32,871 nt of DNA from an uncultured Eggerthellaceae bacterium (GCA_934670115.1 CAKUOV010000028.1:1-32871), one strand, 5' to 3'; counted from the first letter of the stretch, positions 7,136 to 15,088 are shown. Notes: generated by a model not told the origin, from the sequence alone. Made by a program: numbers and translations.

Positions 7136-8566
7136 TTGTCGCTTACGTCGCTGATATTTCTGTGCCTGGTGCTGCCGCTTACGTTGGCGGCTTATTACGG
7201 CGTGCGCATTATCGGCGGCGAAGGAGTGGTGGCAAAAAGCCTGGCCGAGGGCATTTTGCTTGCGGTAAGCGTGTTCACATATTACTGGGTTGCTGCGGAG
7301 TATCTGCCGCTTTTGATGGTGGCGGTGCTAGCAACCTATGCGTTCGCCCTGGTCATAGATGCAACTCAAGGTGCAGCGAAGAAGCTCGTCCTTGCCGTTG
7401 CTGTGATAGCATCCGTGGCGTTTCTGGTCTACTACAAGTACACCGATTACTTCTTTGAAACGCTGCAGCAATTTGTCCCTTCGGTTCAATACGAACCGCT
7501 TAACTTGATCCAACCACTGGGCATTTCGTTTTTGGTGTTCTCGCTCATCTCGTATTTCATGGACGTCTACCGCGGAACCATCAAGGCCGACCGCAACCTT
7601 CTGAACGTTGCGCTTTGGGCGTTCTTCTTCGCAAAGATAGTTTCTGGCCCCATTGTGCGTTACGGGCAGATGTTTCGCCCCGACGAGGATTGCCCCGCGC
7701 GTCCCTGCTTGGATGATGTGTCAAGCGGCGCGCGTCGCTTCGTGATTGGCCTGGCGAAGAAAGTCATCATTGCGAATACGCTGGGGCAAACAGCGGATAT
7801 GGTCTTCGCCTTGGAAGCAATTGACACGCCGTTTGCTTGGCTGGGAGCGCTCTGCTACACGTTCCAGCTGTTTTTCGACTTTGCGGGTTATTCCGATATG
7901 GCTTTAGGTATAGGCCTTATGCTGGGTTTTCGCTTCGAGGAAAACTTCAAATACCCCTACATTTCGAAAACGGTGGGCGAGTTCTGGAATCGCTGGCACA
8001 TCTCGCTTTCGTCGTGGCTGCGTGATTACCTGTATTTCCCGCTGGGCGGAAGCCGTCACGGCAACGTATATTTCAACTTGCTCGTGGTGTTTTTCGTTTC
8101 TGGCTTGTGGCACGGCGCCTCGAATCATTTCGTGCTTTGGGGCTTGTGGTATGCCTTCTTCATGGTCATCGATCGCCTTTACCGCACGTATGCTTTGCCA
8201 CGCTTTAAGGTTCCCTCTGTTCTGACCTGGCTTTTTACCATGGCTGTAGTTGTCGCAGGGTGGGTTATCTTCCGCGCGAGCGATGTGCATCAGGCTAAAG
8301 ACTTTCTGTTTGCCATGGTCGGTATCGTCAAAGAGGTGCCCGAGCTGCCGTTTGGTTTCTTCTATTACGCCGATAATCGCGTGCTTGTTCTTCTGGCAGT
8401 CTCCGCCGTTTTGTCCACGCCGATTGTCCCCAAGCTGAAAGAGCATTTCGGCAATACGGCGGCCTGGAGCATAGTAAGCGCTGTGGGTACTCCGCTTTTG
8501 CTTCTCATTAGCATGAGCTTCATTCTGAACAGCACATATAGTCCGTTTTTGTACGCTCAGTTCTAA
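7136..8566 (+). CDS. MBOAT family membrane O-acyltransferase (AlgI/DltB-like)
   Basis: 476 residues with many hydrophobic segments. Family landmarks are present: QPLGISFLVFSLISYFMDVYRG (126-147), FFDFAGYSDMALGIG (246-260), FWNRWHISLSSWLRDYLYFP (283-302, H288) and SGLWHGA (322-328), whose H326 is the conserved catalytic-type histidine. MBOATs of this type pass acyl groups, often acetyl, across the membrane to a partner that O-acylates a polysaccharide or teichoic acid. The start is TTG with a GAAGGG ribosome site 8 bases upstream. The next gene, 15 bases downstream, encodes the expected AlgJ/AlgX-like partner. The acceptor polymer cannot be deduced. Confidence 0.9.
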   Translation: MSLTSLIFLCLVLPLTLAAYYGVRIIGGEGVVAKSLAEGILLAVSVFTYYWVAAEYLPLLMVAVLATYAFALVIDATQGAAKKLVLAVAVIASVAFLVYYKYTDYFFETLQQFVPSVQYEPLNLIQPLGISFLVFSLISYFMDVYRGTIKADRNLLNVALWAFFFAKIVSGPIVRYGQMFRPDEDCPARPCLDDVSSGARRFVIGLAKKVIIANTLGQTADMVFALEAIDTPFAWLGALCYTFQLFFDFAGYSDMALGIGLMLGFRFEENFKYPYISKTVGEFWNRWHISLSSWLRDYLYFPLGGSRHGNVYFNLLVVFFVSGLWHGASNHFVLWGLWYAFFMVIDRLYRTYALPRFKVPSVLTWLFTMAVVVAGWVIFRASDVHQAKDFLFAMVGIVKEVPELPFGFFYYADNRVLVLLAVSAVLSTPIVPKLKEHFGNTAAWSIVSAVGTPLLLLISMSFILNSTYSPFLYAQF

Positions 8567-8581
8567 GGGAAGGGGCATGGC

Positions 8582-9712
8582 ATGATTCAAAAAATCAGCA
8601 AAGCGGTAATGCTCGTTCTTTTGGCGGCGTGCTTGGTTGTTCCCGTTTTGACCATGAACAGGGACGACCAGATATTCAGCGATGCGGATAATCGTTACCT
8701 TATGGTGCTTCCTGAACGCGCGGATTTTGACAGCGATCAGGAATATCGCAATCAACTGGAGGAATATCTTCAGGATCGTATTTCCGATCGCGCACAGCTT
8801 CTTTCTTTGTATGGCGCGTTCAACAACATGGCGTTTCGGTATTTAGCGCACCCGCTGTATGAATATGGGCTTGATGGCCAGGCGTATTTCTGGTTTGAGG
8901 CGGACGAAGATCAGCAAGTTGATATGGATTATCTGACCGCGTATGCCGACTACATTCAGAAGATGTGCCTGTATTGCCAGGATCGCGGTACGGCATTCGT
9001 GTACGTGAATTCGCCCGAGAAAAAGCACGTCTACACGGAGTATATCCCCGATTACGTGCCGTATCCTTTGAATAACTTTGAGTACCTGACGCCGCTTCTG
9101 GACGAGCGCGGTGTGCCGTATCTTGATTTGACGGGTCCGCTTACCGAGGCGCATCAGGAAGGTGTCGATGTATACAATGCCGTGTACGACGTGGGGCATT
9201 GGAACGTTGAAGGCGCTCTGGTTGGCGCACGTGCGATTATCTCGTATCTGCAGGAGCAAGGGTTCGATGTTGAGCAGCCCGATATCGAAAACGACTACGA
9301 TGTTGTCCCCGAGCATCACGACTACCTGCCGGCGTCGGTGCTGTACTGCCCGATTGATACGTACAAGTACATCCATAAAGACAACGGGGAAGGTGCCGTT
9401 GACGTAACGGAAGACTACGAAACGCTTGATTTGGATGAGCATTACAACACGTATTCGTTGTGGGAAAACGATTCGTGCGCGAACGGCTTGAACTTGCTCA
9501 TGTTCCAGGGTAGCTACTTCAATACGCAGGGAACGATTCTGTATAACCAGTTCACGCGCACGGAATGCATCCATGCGTACATGAATATCTTCAACATGGA
9601 CGAATACTACCAAATGTTCAATCCCGATATCGTGATTTTTGAATCGGCCGATTACGTGCTCAACGATGCTTATTATAGTTACGGCGGTTTGACCGACACT
9701 GTGCTTAATTAA
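8582..9712 (+). CDS. AlgJ/AlgX-like SGNH-type acetyltransferase, membrane-anchored
   Basis: 376 residues. An N-terminal hydrophobic segment (about 7-25) acts as signal or anchor, so the rest should lie outside the membrane. The FxxYLQDRISDRAQL-type segment (about 58-73) is typical of AlgJ/AlgX proteins. DVGHWNVEGA (203-212) corresponds to the family's D-x-x-H-W catalytic motif, and QGSYF further on probably supplies the serine normally found in GDS. Such proteins take acyl groups exported by the neighbouring MBOAT and transfer them to a surface glycan. The sequence is rich in Asp, Glu and Tyr. Gene order (MBOAT then this gene, 15 bases apart) supports a two-component system. Confidence 0.75.
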   Translation: MIQKISKAVMLVLLAACLVVPVLTMNRDDQIFSDADNRYLMVLPERADFDSDQEYRNQLEEYLQDRISDRAQLLSLYGAFNNMAFRYLAHPLYEYGLDGQAYFWFEADEDQQVDMDYLTAYADYIQKMCLYCQDRGTAFVYVNSPEKKHVYTEYIPDYVPYPLNNFEYLTPLLDERGVPYLDLTGPLTEAHQEGVDVYNAVYDVGHWNVEGALVGARAIISYLQEQGFDVEQPDIENDYDVVPEHHDYLPASVLYCPIDTYKYIHKDNGEGAVDVTEDYETLDLDEHYNTYSLWENDSCANGLNLLMFQGSYFNTQGTILYNQFTRTECIHAYMNIFNMDEYYQMFNPDIVIFESADYVLNDAYYSYGGLTDTVLN

Positions 9713-9819
9713 GAGCACGGTGCGCACATGGGGCGCGGCGCGTTGCCAGCGACTTGCGTGCATTCTGTGGCGGGCGTTCATGGATGCTTCACATTTTCCC
9801 AGGTAGTAATAAAAAATCC

Positions 9820-9848
9820 TTGCAATTCGAAAGAAACTCCCATATAAT
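9820..9848 (+). promoter_or_regulatory. Strong sigma-70-type promoter of the L2-Adk operon
   Basis: TTGCAA (9820-9825) and a consensus TATAAT (9843-9848) are separated by exactly 17 bases. Transcription should start near 9855, just before the first leader hairpin. Confidence 0.85.
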
Positions 9849-9854
9849 TCGCTG

Positions 9855-10106
9855 TTGCGTCTGGACCGTTATGGATACACCCGGACGCGTGGAATGGCGG
9901 CGTCGTGGCTTGCGCTCCTCATCAACGCAAGCGGGCAATCGTTGTTCCACCTTTATAAGAGGGATTCTCGGTGTACGATGAGGCGTGCGAGCGAGAATCC
10001 AAGAAATTGGGTCTGACGTGCGGTTATTCGAAGGCAAGCGCTGAGCTAAGGCAGCGGGAGCCGGCAGAATAGCAGCAGACTAGAACCCGCGAAAGGAAAA
10101 GTAAGA
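9855..10106 (+). promoter_or_regulatory. Structured 5' leader of the L2 operon
   Basis: Three hairpins are visible: GCGTCTGG (9857-9864) with CCGGACGC (9881-9888, one G-U); GCTTGCG (9908-9914) with CGCAAGC (9926-9932); and GGATTCTCG (9962-9970) with CGAGAATCC (9992-10000). Ribosomal operons are commonly controlled by a ribosomal protein binding such leaders. The usual regulator L4 is not encoded here, so which protein would bind is unknown. Confidence 0.6.
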
Positions 10107-10937
10107 ATGGGAATTAAGCAGTACAAGCCGACTTCCCCCGGACGTCGTTTCCAGACGGTCTCTGACTTTGCAGAGATCACGACGGACAAGCCGGAGAAGT
10201 CCCTGCTTGCGCCTCTGCCGAAGAAGGCAGGTCGCAACAACTACGGTCGCATTACCACCCGTCATCAGGGTGGCGGCAACAAGCGTCGCTATCGTATCAT
10301 CGATTTCAAGCGCAACAAAGACGGCGTGCCCGCCAAGGTTGCAACGATCGAATACGACCCGAACCGTTCTGCCCGCATCGCTTTGCTCCATTACGTCGAT
10401 GGCGAGAAGCGCTACATCCTTCATCCGAAGGGCCTCAAAGTGGGCGACACCGTTGTTTCTGGTCCCGATGCAGACATCAAGCCGGGTAATGCGCTGCCTC
10501 TTTCCGCAATCCCCGTTGGTACCTTGATCCACGCTGTTGAACTGCAGCCGGGCAAGGGCGCTGCAATCGCTCGTTCCGCTGGCACCAGCATCCAGCTCAT
10601 GGGTAAAGAAGGCAAGTACGCTATCCTGCGTATGCCCTCTTCCGAAATGCGCCGCGTGCTGCTGACCTGCCGTGCAACTGTTGGTGAAGTCGGCAACGCC
10701 GAGCATGCCAACATCCACATTGGCAAGGCTGGCCGTAATCGCTGGTTGGGCATCCGTCCTACGGTTCGTGGTACCGTTATGAACCCTGTTGACCACCCCC
10801 ACGGCGGTGGTGAAGGTAAGAACAAGTCCGCTGGTCGTCATCCTGTGACTCCCTGGGGCGTTCCTACTAAGGGTCATCGTACGCGCAACCCGAAGAAGGC
10901 TTCTAACCGCCTGATCATTCGTCGTCGTAAGAAGTAA
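10107..10937 (+). CDS. rplB: 50S ribosomal protein L2
   Basis: 276 residues, full length. It opens MGIKQYKPTSPGRR and carries the conserved C-terminal hallmark VMNPVDHPHGGGEG and GRHPVTPWGVPTKGHRTR. L2 helps shape the peptidyl transferase centre and bridges the subunits. It is the first gene of this operon rather than the fifth after S10-L3-L4-L23, as in the usual S10 cluster. The start has a GAAAGGAAAAG site upstream. Confidence 0.98.
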   Translation: MGIKQYKPTSPGRRFQTVSDFAEITTDKPEKSLLAPLPKKAGRNNYGRITTRHQGGGNKRRYRIIDFKRNKDGVPAKVATIEYDPNRSARIALLHYVDGEKRYILHPKGLKVGDTVVSGPDADIKPGNALPLSAIPVGTLIHAVELQPGKGAAIARSAGTSIQLMGKEGKYAILRMPSSEMRRVLLTCRATVGEVGNAEHANIHIGKAGRNRWLGIRPTVRGTVMNPVDHPHGGGEGKNKSAGRHPVTPWGVPTKGHRTRNPKKASNRLIIRRRKK

Positions 10938-10962
10938 CGCGGGATACTGAAAGGAGAAACCA

Positions 10963-11235
10963 ATGAGCAGAAGTTTGAAAAAAGGTCCTTTCGTTGATCC
11001 CCGTCTTCTTGGTCGTATCGAGGCCATGAACGAAGCAGGCGAAAAGGACGTTGTGAAGACCTGGTCGCGTTCCAGTACCATCTTCCCCGAAATGGTTGGA
11101 CATACCATTGCGGTTCATGATGGTCGCAAGCACGTGCCGGTTTACGTTACCGAATCCATGGTTGGCCACAAGCTGGGTGAATTCGCCCCGACCCGTACCT
11201 TCAGGGGTCACGCGGCCGACAAGAAGAAGCGATAA
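10963..11235 (+). CDS. rpsS: 30S ribosomal protein S19
   Basis: 90 residues, opening MSRSLKKGPFVD and containing HDGRKHVPVYVTESMVGHKLGEFAPTRTF-type sequence, both highly conserved in S19. It binds 16S rRNA in the 30S head together with S13. GAAAGGAG precedes the ATG. It lies 25 bases after L2, in standard order. Confidence 0.98.
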   Translation: MSRSLKKGPFVDPRLLGRIEAMNEAGEKDVVKTWSRSSTIFPEMVGHTIAVHDGRKHVPVYVTESMVGHKLGEFAPTRTFRGHAADKKKR

Positions 11236-11248
11236 GGAGGGGTGAAGA

Positions 11249-11590
11249 ATGGAAGCTAAAGCACAAGCACGCTATGTTCGCGTATCCCCTCGTAAGGCTC
11301 GCATCGTTGTTGACATCGTACGTGGCAAGTCCGTACAGCAGGCTCGTGAAATCCTCATGTTCACCAACCGTGCAATTGCCGAAGATGTTTTGAACGTGTT
11401 GAACTCCGCTGTTGCGAACGCTGAGCATCTGTATCACGTACGCGCAGAGCAGTTGGTCGTCAAGACCGCTTACGTTGACGAAGGCCCCACGTTGAAGCGC
11501 ATTCGTCCTCGTGCAAAGGGCTCTGCTGCTCGCATCCGCAAGCGTACCAGCCATATCACCATCATCGTTGCAACTCGAGAGGAGGCATAA
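11249..11590 (+). CDS. rplV: 50S ribosomal protein L22
   Basis: 113 residues, with the conserved VRVSPRKARIVVDIVRGKS start and a C-terminal RPRAKGSAARIRKRTSHITI region whose hairpin lines the exit tunnel. An AAGGAGGGG ribosome site precedes the start. It is four bases from S3. Confidence 0.98.
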   Translation: MEAKAQARYVRVSPRKARIVVDIVRGKSVQQAREILMFTNRAIAEDVLNVLNSAVANAEHLYHVRAEQLVVKTAYVDEGPTLKRIRPRAKGSAARIRKRTSHITIIVATREEA

Positions 11591-11593
11591 TCC

Positions 11594-12304
11594 ATGGGTC
11601 AGAAGGTATCCCCTACCGGTTTCCGTCTGGGCATCACGGAGGATTGGCGTAGCCGTTGGTATGCCGGTAAGAATTATGCCGAGCTGTTGGATAACGACCT
11701 TGCTATCCGTAAGTACCTGGAAAAGCGTCTCGCTCGTGCCGCTGTGGCAAAGATCGAGATCGAGCGCGCCGGTGACAAGGTGAAAGTCATCATCACCACT
11801 GCTCGTCCTGCCGTGGTTATCGGCAAGAAGGGCTCCGAAATCGAGCAGCTCCGCAAGGAACTGGCCGAGTTCGTTGACGGCAAGATTTCCGTCGAAGTTG
11901 TTGAGGTCAAGCGCCCGGAGCTTGATGCGAACCTGGTAGCTCAGTCTGTTGCTGAGCAGCTCGAGGGCCGCGTTGCTTTCCGTCGCGCTATGCGTAAGGC
12001 TGTCCAGTCTGCTCGCAAGAGCGGTGCTAAGGGCATCCGTATCCAGTGCTCCGGTCGTTTGGGCGGCGCTGAGATGAGCCGTCGTGAGTGGGTTTGCGAA
12101 GGTCGCGTTCCCCGTCACACGCTGCGCGCGAAGATTGACTTCGGTTTCGCAACCGCAGTTACCACCTATGGTTCCATTGGTGTTCAGGTTTGGATCTACC
12201 AGGGCGATAAGATGCCTGGTCAGAAGGCTCCGAACCCGGCACTCGAGGGTGGTTCTCGCCCCAGCCGTCCCCGTCGCGATCGTGGTGAGAGGAGGGCTAA
12301 GTAA
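11594..12304 (+). CDS. rpsC: 30S ribosomal protein S3
   Basis: 236 residues. It opens MGQKVSPTGFRLGITEDW, has a KH domain around RPAVVIGKKGSEIEQLRKEL, and the conserved SGRLGGAEMSR and IGVQVWIYQGD motifs. S3 lies at the mRNA entry channel of the 30S subunit. Its stop overlaps the L16 start (TAATG). Confidence 0.98.
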   Translation: MGQKVSPTGFRLGITEDWRSRWYAGKNYAELLDNDLAIRKYLEKRLARAAVAKIEIERAGDKVKVIITTARPAVVIGKKGSEIEQLRKELAEFVDGKISVEVVEVKRPELDANLVAQSVAEQLEGRVAFRRAMRKAVQSARKSGAKGIRIQCSGRLGGAEMSRREWVCEGRVPRHTLRAKIDFGFATAVTTYGSIGVQVWIYQGDKMPGQKAPNPALEGGSRPSRPRRDRGERRAK

Positions 12305-12723
12305 TGCTGGTACCTAAGCGTGTTAAGCATCGTAAGGTGCAGCGTGGCTCCATGAAAGGCCACGCAAAGGGTGGTACTCGTCTGAATCATGGCAAATGGG
12401 GTATCCAGGCACTTGAACCCGCATGGATCACCAACCGCCAGATCGAGGCTGCTCGTATTGCCATGACCCGTTACATGAAGCGTGGCGGTCACGTGTGGAT
12501 CACCATCTTCCCGGACAAGCCCATCACCCAGAAGCCTGCTGAAACTCGTATGGGTTCTGGTAAGGGTAACCCCGAGAAGTGGGTAGCCGTGGTTAAGCCC
12601 GGCCGCATTATGTTCGAGGTTGACGGTGTTGAAGAAGAAGTTGCTCGCGAGGCTCTTCGTCTGGCAATCAACAAATTGCCCATCAAGGCAAAGATCGTCA
12701 CTCGTGAAGAAGGGCAGGAATAA
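12304..12723 (+). CDS. rplP: 50S ribosomal protein L16
   Basis: 139 residues, opening MLVPKRVKHRKVQRGSMKG and containing ITIFPDKPITQKPAETRMG and GKGNPEKWVAVVKPGRIMFE, typical of L16, which contacts A-site tRNA. The start overlaps the S3 stop by one base, so translation is probably coupled. Confidence 0.98.
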   Translation: MLVPKRVKHRKVQRGSMKGHAKGGTRLNHGKWGIQALEPAWITNRQIEAARIAMTRYMKRGGHVWITIFPDKPITQKPAETRMGSGKGNPEKWVAVVKPGRIMFEVDGVEEEVAREALRLAINKLPIKAKIVTREEGQE

Positions 12724-12725
12724 AC

Positions 12726-12920
12726 ATGAAGGCAGCTGAAATCCGTGAGCTTTCCGCTGAGGACTTGGCGGCAAAGCTGAAGGAAGCGCGCGCTGAACTG
12801 TTCAATCTGCGCTTCCAAATGGCAACGAGCCAGCTGGATAACACGGCTCGTGTCAAGCAAGTTAAAAAAGACATTGCTCGCATCCAAACTGAGATGCGCG
12901 CCCGTGAAATCAGCGCTTAA
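12726..12920 (+). CDS. rpmC: 50S ribosomal protein L29
   Basis: 64 residues, almost wholly alpha-helical, with the family pattern MKAAEIRELSAEDL and FNLRFQMATSQLDNTARVK. L29 sits near the tunnel exit beside L23 and the trigger factor docking site. It begins two bases after the L16 stop. Confidence 0.97.
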   Translation: MKAAEIRELSAEDLAAKLKEARAELFNLRFQMATSQLDNTARVKQVKKDIARIQTEMRAREISA

Positions 12921-12939
12921 AGGAAAGGTGTGATTGCAA

Positions 12940-13200
12940 ATGAGTGAAGAACGCAATTCCCGCAAAGTGCGCCAGGGCGTCGTCGTCAGCGCAAGCAACG
13001 ATAAGACCATCGTCGTGAAGATTACCGAGCGTAAGCCTCATCCCATCTACAAGAAGATGATGACCAGCACCAAGAAGCTCCATGCTCATGACGAACTGAA
13101 TGAAGCCGGCGTTGGCGATACCGTTCAGATTATGGAGACTCGTCCGCTGTCGAAGATGAAGCGTTGGCGTCTTGTGAAAATTGTTGAGAAGGCCAAATAG
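12940..13200 (+). CDS. rpsQ: 30S ribosomal protein S17
   Basis: 86 residues from the ATG at 12940, an OB-fold protein with RKVRQGVVVSASNDKTIVVKI and HDELNEAGVGDTVQIMETRPLSK. A TTG at 12934 is in frame, but the AGGAAAGG site at 12921-12928 is better spaced for the ATG. It binds 16S rRNA early in assembly. Confidence 0.96.
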   Translation: MSEERNSRKVRQGVVVSASNDKTIVVKITERKPHPIYKKMMTSTKKLHAHDELNEAGVGDTVQIMETRPLSKMKRWRLVKIVEKAK

Positions 13201-13248
13201 TTTGTGCTTCGCTGCATAAACTTGTGATTGAGAAAGTAGGTTTGAATA

Positions 13249-13617
13249 ATGATTCAGATGCAAACCATGCTCACCGTGGCCGACAACTCAGGCGCTCGTC
13301 GTGTTCGCTGCATCAAGGTCATCGGCGGTTCCAAGCGTCGTTACGCCGGTCTGGGCGACGTGATTATCTGCGCTGTGCAGGAAGCTCAGCCTAACGGCAA
13401 CATTAAGAAGGGCGATGTCGTCCGTTGCGTTGTCGTTCGCACGAAGAAGGAAGTTCGTCGTGCCGACGGTAGCTATATCAAGTTCGATCAGAATGCATGC
13501 GTCGTAATCGGCGCAGACGGTGCTCCTAAGGGCACTCGTATCTTCGGCCCCGTTGCTCGTGAGCTGCGTGAGAAGAAGTACATGAAGATCGTGTCTCTGG
13601 CTCCGGAAACGCTGTAA
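13249..13617 (+). CDS. rplN: 50S ribosomal protein L14
   Basis: 122 residues. It contains MLTVADNSGARRVRCIKVIGG and the C-terminal GTRIFGPVARELREKKYMKI, diagnostic of L14, which forms an intersubunit bridge. It follows S17 after 48 untranslated bases in which no distinct element is seen. In the classical arrangement this gene opens the spc operon. Confidence 0.98.
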   Translation: MIQMQTMLTVADNSGARRVRCIKVIGGSKRRYAGLGDVIICAVQEAQPNGNIKKGDVVRCVVVRTKKEVRRADGSYIKFDQNACVVIGADGAPKGTRIFGPVARELREKKYMKIVSLAPETL

Positions 13618-13629
13618 GGAGGATAGAGA

Positions 13630-13950
13630 ATGAAAATGAACGTCAAAAAAGGCGATCTGGTAAAGATCATCGCTGGCAAGGACAAGGGCAAAGAAGGCAA
13701 GATTCTTCGCTCCATCCCCCAGACTCAGCGCGTTGTTGTTGAGGGTGCCAACATGATGAAGAAGGCCATGCGCCCCACGCAGCAGAACCCTCAGGGTGGC
13801 ATTTCCACCATGGAAGCTCCGCTGCACGTTTCCAACGTTATGCTGATTTGCCCGAACTGCAAAGAAGCCACGCGCGTTTCTCGCAAGCGTGAAGAAGGCA
13901 AGAAGGGCTACATCCGCGTCTGCAAGAAGTGCGGCAAGGACTTCGAGTAA
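13630..13950 (+). CDS. rplX: 50S ribosomal protein L24 (zinc-ribbon form)
   Basis: 106 residues with an N-terminal KOW domain (KKGDLVKIIAGKDKGKEGKI) that starts 23S rRNA assembly. The C-terminal part carries two CxxC pairs, C74/C77 (CPNC) and C98/C101 (CKKC), forming a likely zinc ribbon as in many Gram-positive L24 proteins. An AAGGAGG site sits 7 bases before the ATG. It is followed by an unusually long 216-base gap before L5. Confidence 0.96.
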   Translation: MKMNVKKGDLVKIIAGKDKGKEGKILRSIPQTQRVVVEGANMMKKAMRPTQQNPQGGISTMEAPLHVSNVMLICPNCKEATRVSRKREEGKKGYIRVCKKCGKDFE

Positions 13951-14166
13951 TTCCTAAGGAATTGCTCGAACGCTTCCCAAGCGGGTTCTTTGGCGGTTGG
14001 TGTTTCTCGCGCATGTCGAAATGTGTATCGGAGAACCTTTCCGCCTATGAGCATCCGCAAGGGAAGCGCCTTTTCGCTTTGTAATTGTTTATGACCCAGC
14101 GGGGGAAATCGCGCTGGGACGCAGGGTCAGAAATCCTGTGTTCAAATCATCGAAAGGAATGAAACC
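13951..14166 (+). promoter_or_regulatory. Long structured L24-L5 intergenic region
   Basis: A 15-base palindrome (AATTCCT-A-AGGAATT, 13949-13963) straddles the L24 stop. CGCTTCCC (13971-13978) can pair with GGGAAGCG (14061-14068), while AAGCG of the latter can instead pair with CGCTT (14075-14079). Further on, CCCAGCG (14095-14101)/CGCTGGG (14112-14118) competes with TGACCC (14092-14097)/GGGTCA (14124-14129). In E. coli the L5 translation start is where S8 represses the spc operon; a similar switch here is an inference. Confidence 0.5.
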
Positions 14167-14712
14167 ATGGCTCCTCGTTTGAAGGAAAAGTATCAAAACG
14201 AAGTTGCTCCTAAGCTCCTTGAAGAGCTGGGACTGACCAACCCCATGACCTGCCCGAAGCTTGAGAAGATCGTTGTCAACATGGGTGTTGGCGCTGCATC
14301 GAGCGACTCCAAGCTGCTCGATGCCGCTATGGCCGACCTTCGCGTTATCACCGGTCAGCAGCCTTGCGTGACGCGTGCTCGCAAGTCCATCGCTGGCTTC
14401 CACATTCGTGAGGGACAGGCAATCGGCTGCAAGGTAACGCTTCGTGGCGACCGCATGTGGGAATTCTTGGACCGTCTGCTGTCCATCGCACTTCCTCGCG
14501 TTCGTGACTTCCGCGGTATTTCCAAGAAGAGCTTCGACGGCTGTGGCAACTATTCGTTGGGCATCACCGAACAGCTTATCTTCCCTGAAATCGACTACGA
14601 TAAAGTAGATCGTACTCGTGGCATGGACATCACCTTCGTGACCTCCACGCAGGATAACGCTGAGGCATTGGCTCTGTTCACCGCACTGGGCTTCCCTTTT
14701 AAGAACAACTAG
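14167..14712 (+). CDS. rplE: 50S ribosomal protein L5
   Basis: 181 residues, with NPMTCPKLEKIVVNMGVG, TRARKSIAGFHIREGQAIG and the C-terminal GMDITFVTSTQDNAEALALF, all typical of L5, which binds 5S rRNA and contacts P-site tRNA. A CGAAAGGAATG site precedes the start. It is separated from L24 by 216 bases with possible regulatory structure. Confidence 0.98.
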   Translation: MAPRLKEKYQNEVAPKLLEELGLTNPMTCPKLEKIVVNMGVGAASSDSKLLDAAMADLRVITGQQPCVTRARKSIAGFHIREGQAIGCKVTLRGDRMWEFLDRLLSIALPRVRDFRGISKKSFDGCGNYSLGITEQLIFPEIDYDKVDRTRGMDITFVTSTQDNAEALALFTALGFPFKNN

Positions 14713-14721
14713 TGCTATAAT
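14713..14721 (+). promoter_or_regulatory. Extended -10 promoter inside the operon, upstream of S14
   Basis: TGCTATAAT is a perfect extended -10 (TGn + TATAAT at 14716-14721), beginning immediately after the L5 stop. The -35 region (around 14692-14698) is poor, as is common for extended -10 promoters. It would add transcription from S14 onwards. Confidence 0.55.
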
Positions 14722-14747
14722 AGAGCGCCCAAAAATTTGGAACTTGA

Positions 14748-14770
14748 ACCCGCAGGAAAACCCTGCGGGT
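14748..14770 (+). promoter_or_regulatory. Stable hairpin upstream of S14
   Basis: ACCCGCAGG (14748-14756) pairs perfectly with CCTGCGGGT (14762-14770) over an AAAAC loop. No T-run follows, so it is not a terminator. It may protect the mRNA 5' end or serve as a binding site. Confidence 0.6.
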
Positions 14771-14795
14771 CGAGGATAAAGAAAGAAGGAACTGA

Positions 14796-14981
14796 ATGGC
14801 TAAGAAATCGATGATCGCCAAGGCGAAGCGCGAGCCGAAGTTCTCTACGCGTCAGCATAATCGCTGCTCTCGTTGCGGACGTCCTCGCTCTTACTATCGC
14901 AAGTTCGGCCTGTGCCGTGTTTGCTTGCGTGAACTTGCCAATAAAGGCGAACTGCCCGGCGTAACCAAGGCTTCCTGGTAA
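14796..14981 (+). CDS. rpsN: 30S ribosomal protein S14, zinc-binding type
   Basis: 61 residues, the short zinc form. C24, C27, C40 and C43 form two CxxC pairs (CSRC and CRVC) around the conserved GRPRSYYRKFGLCRVCLREL. S14 assembles late into the 30S head. The AAAGAAGGAA ribosome site precedes the ATG. The gene has its own possible promoter and hairpin upstream. Confidence 0.98.
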   Translation: MAKKSMIAKAKREPKFSTRQHNRCSRCGRPRSYYRKFGLCRVCLRELANKGELPGVTKASW

Positions 14982-15009
14982 GAGAAGATTTCCCAATTAC
15001 GCAAGGTGT

Positions 15010-15061
15010 ATCTCTCGTGCAGGCGGAGGCGTTAAGGGCGCCGACGAACCGCCGGTGAGAT
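15010..15061 (+). promoter_or_regulatory. Nested stem-loop between S14 and S8
   Basis: Three nested pairings lie in the 107-base S14-S8 gap: ATCTC (15010-15014) with GAGAT (15057-15061), GGCGG (15022-15026) with CCGCC (15049-15053), and GGCG (15028-15031) with CGCC (15039-15042). It ends 27 bases before the S8 start codon. Its function is unknown; a ribosomal protein binding site is possible. Confidence 0.45.
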
Positions 15062-15088
15062 TCATCACGAACCAAAGGAGAAAACAAA

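Larger units (their letters stand above)
9713..10106. other. Intergenic region: end of the acylation operon and L2 leader
   Basis: Bases 9713-9800 show no clear terminator. The promoter at 9820-9848 starts a leader of about 250 bases. It has three perfect or near-perfect hairpins (described separately) and a GAAAGGAAAAG ribosome-site region before the L2 start. No reading frame with family resemblance is seen. Confidence 0.65.
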
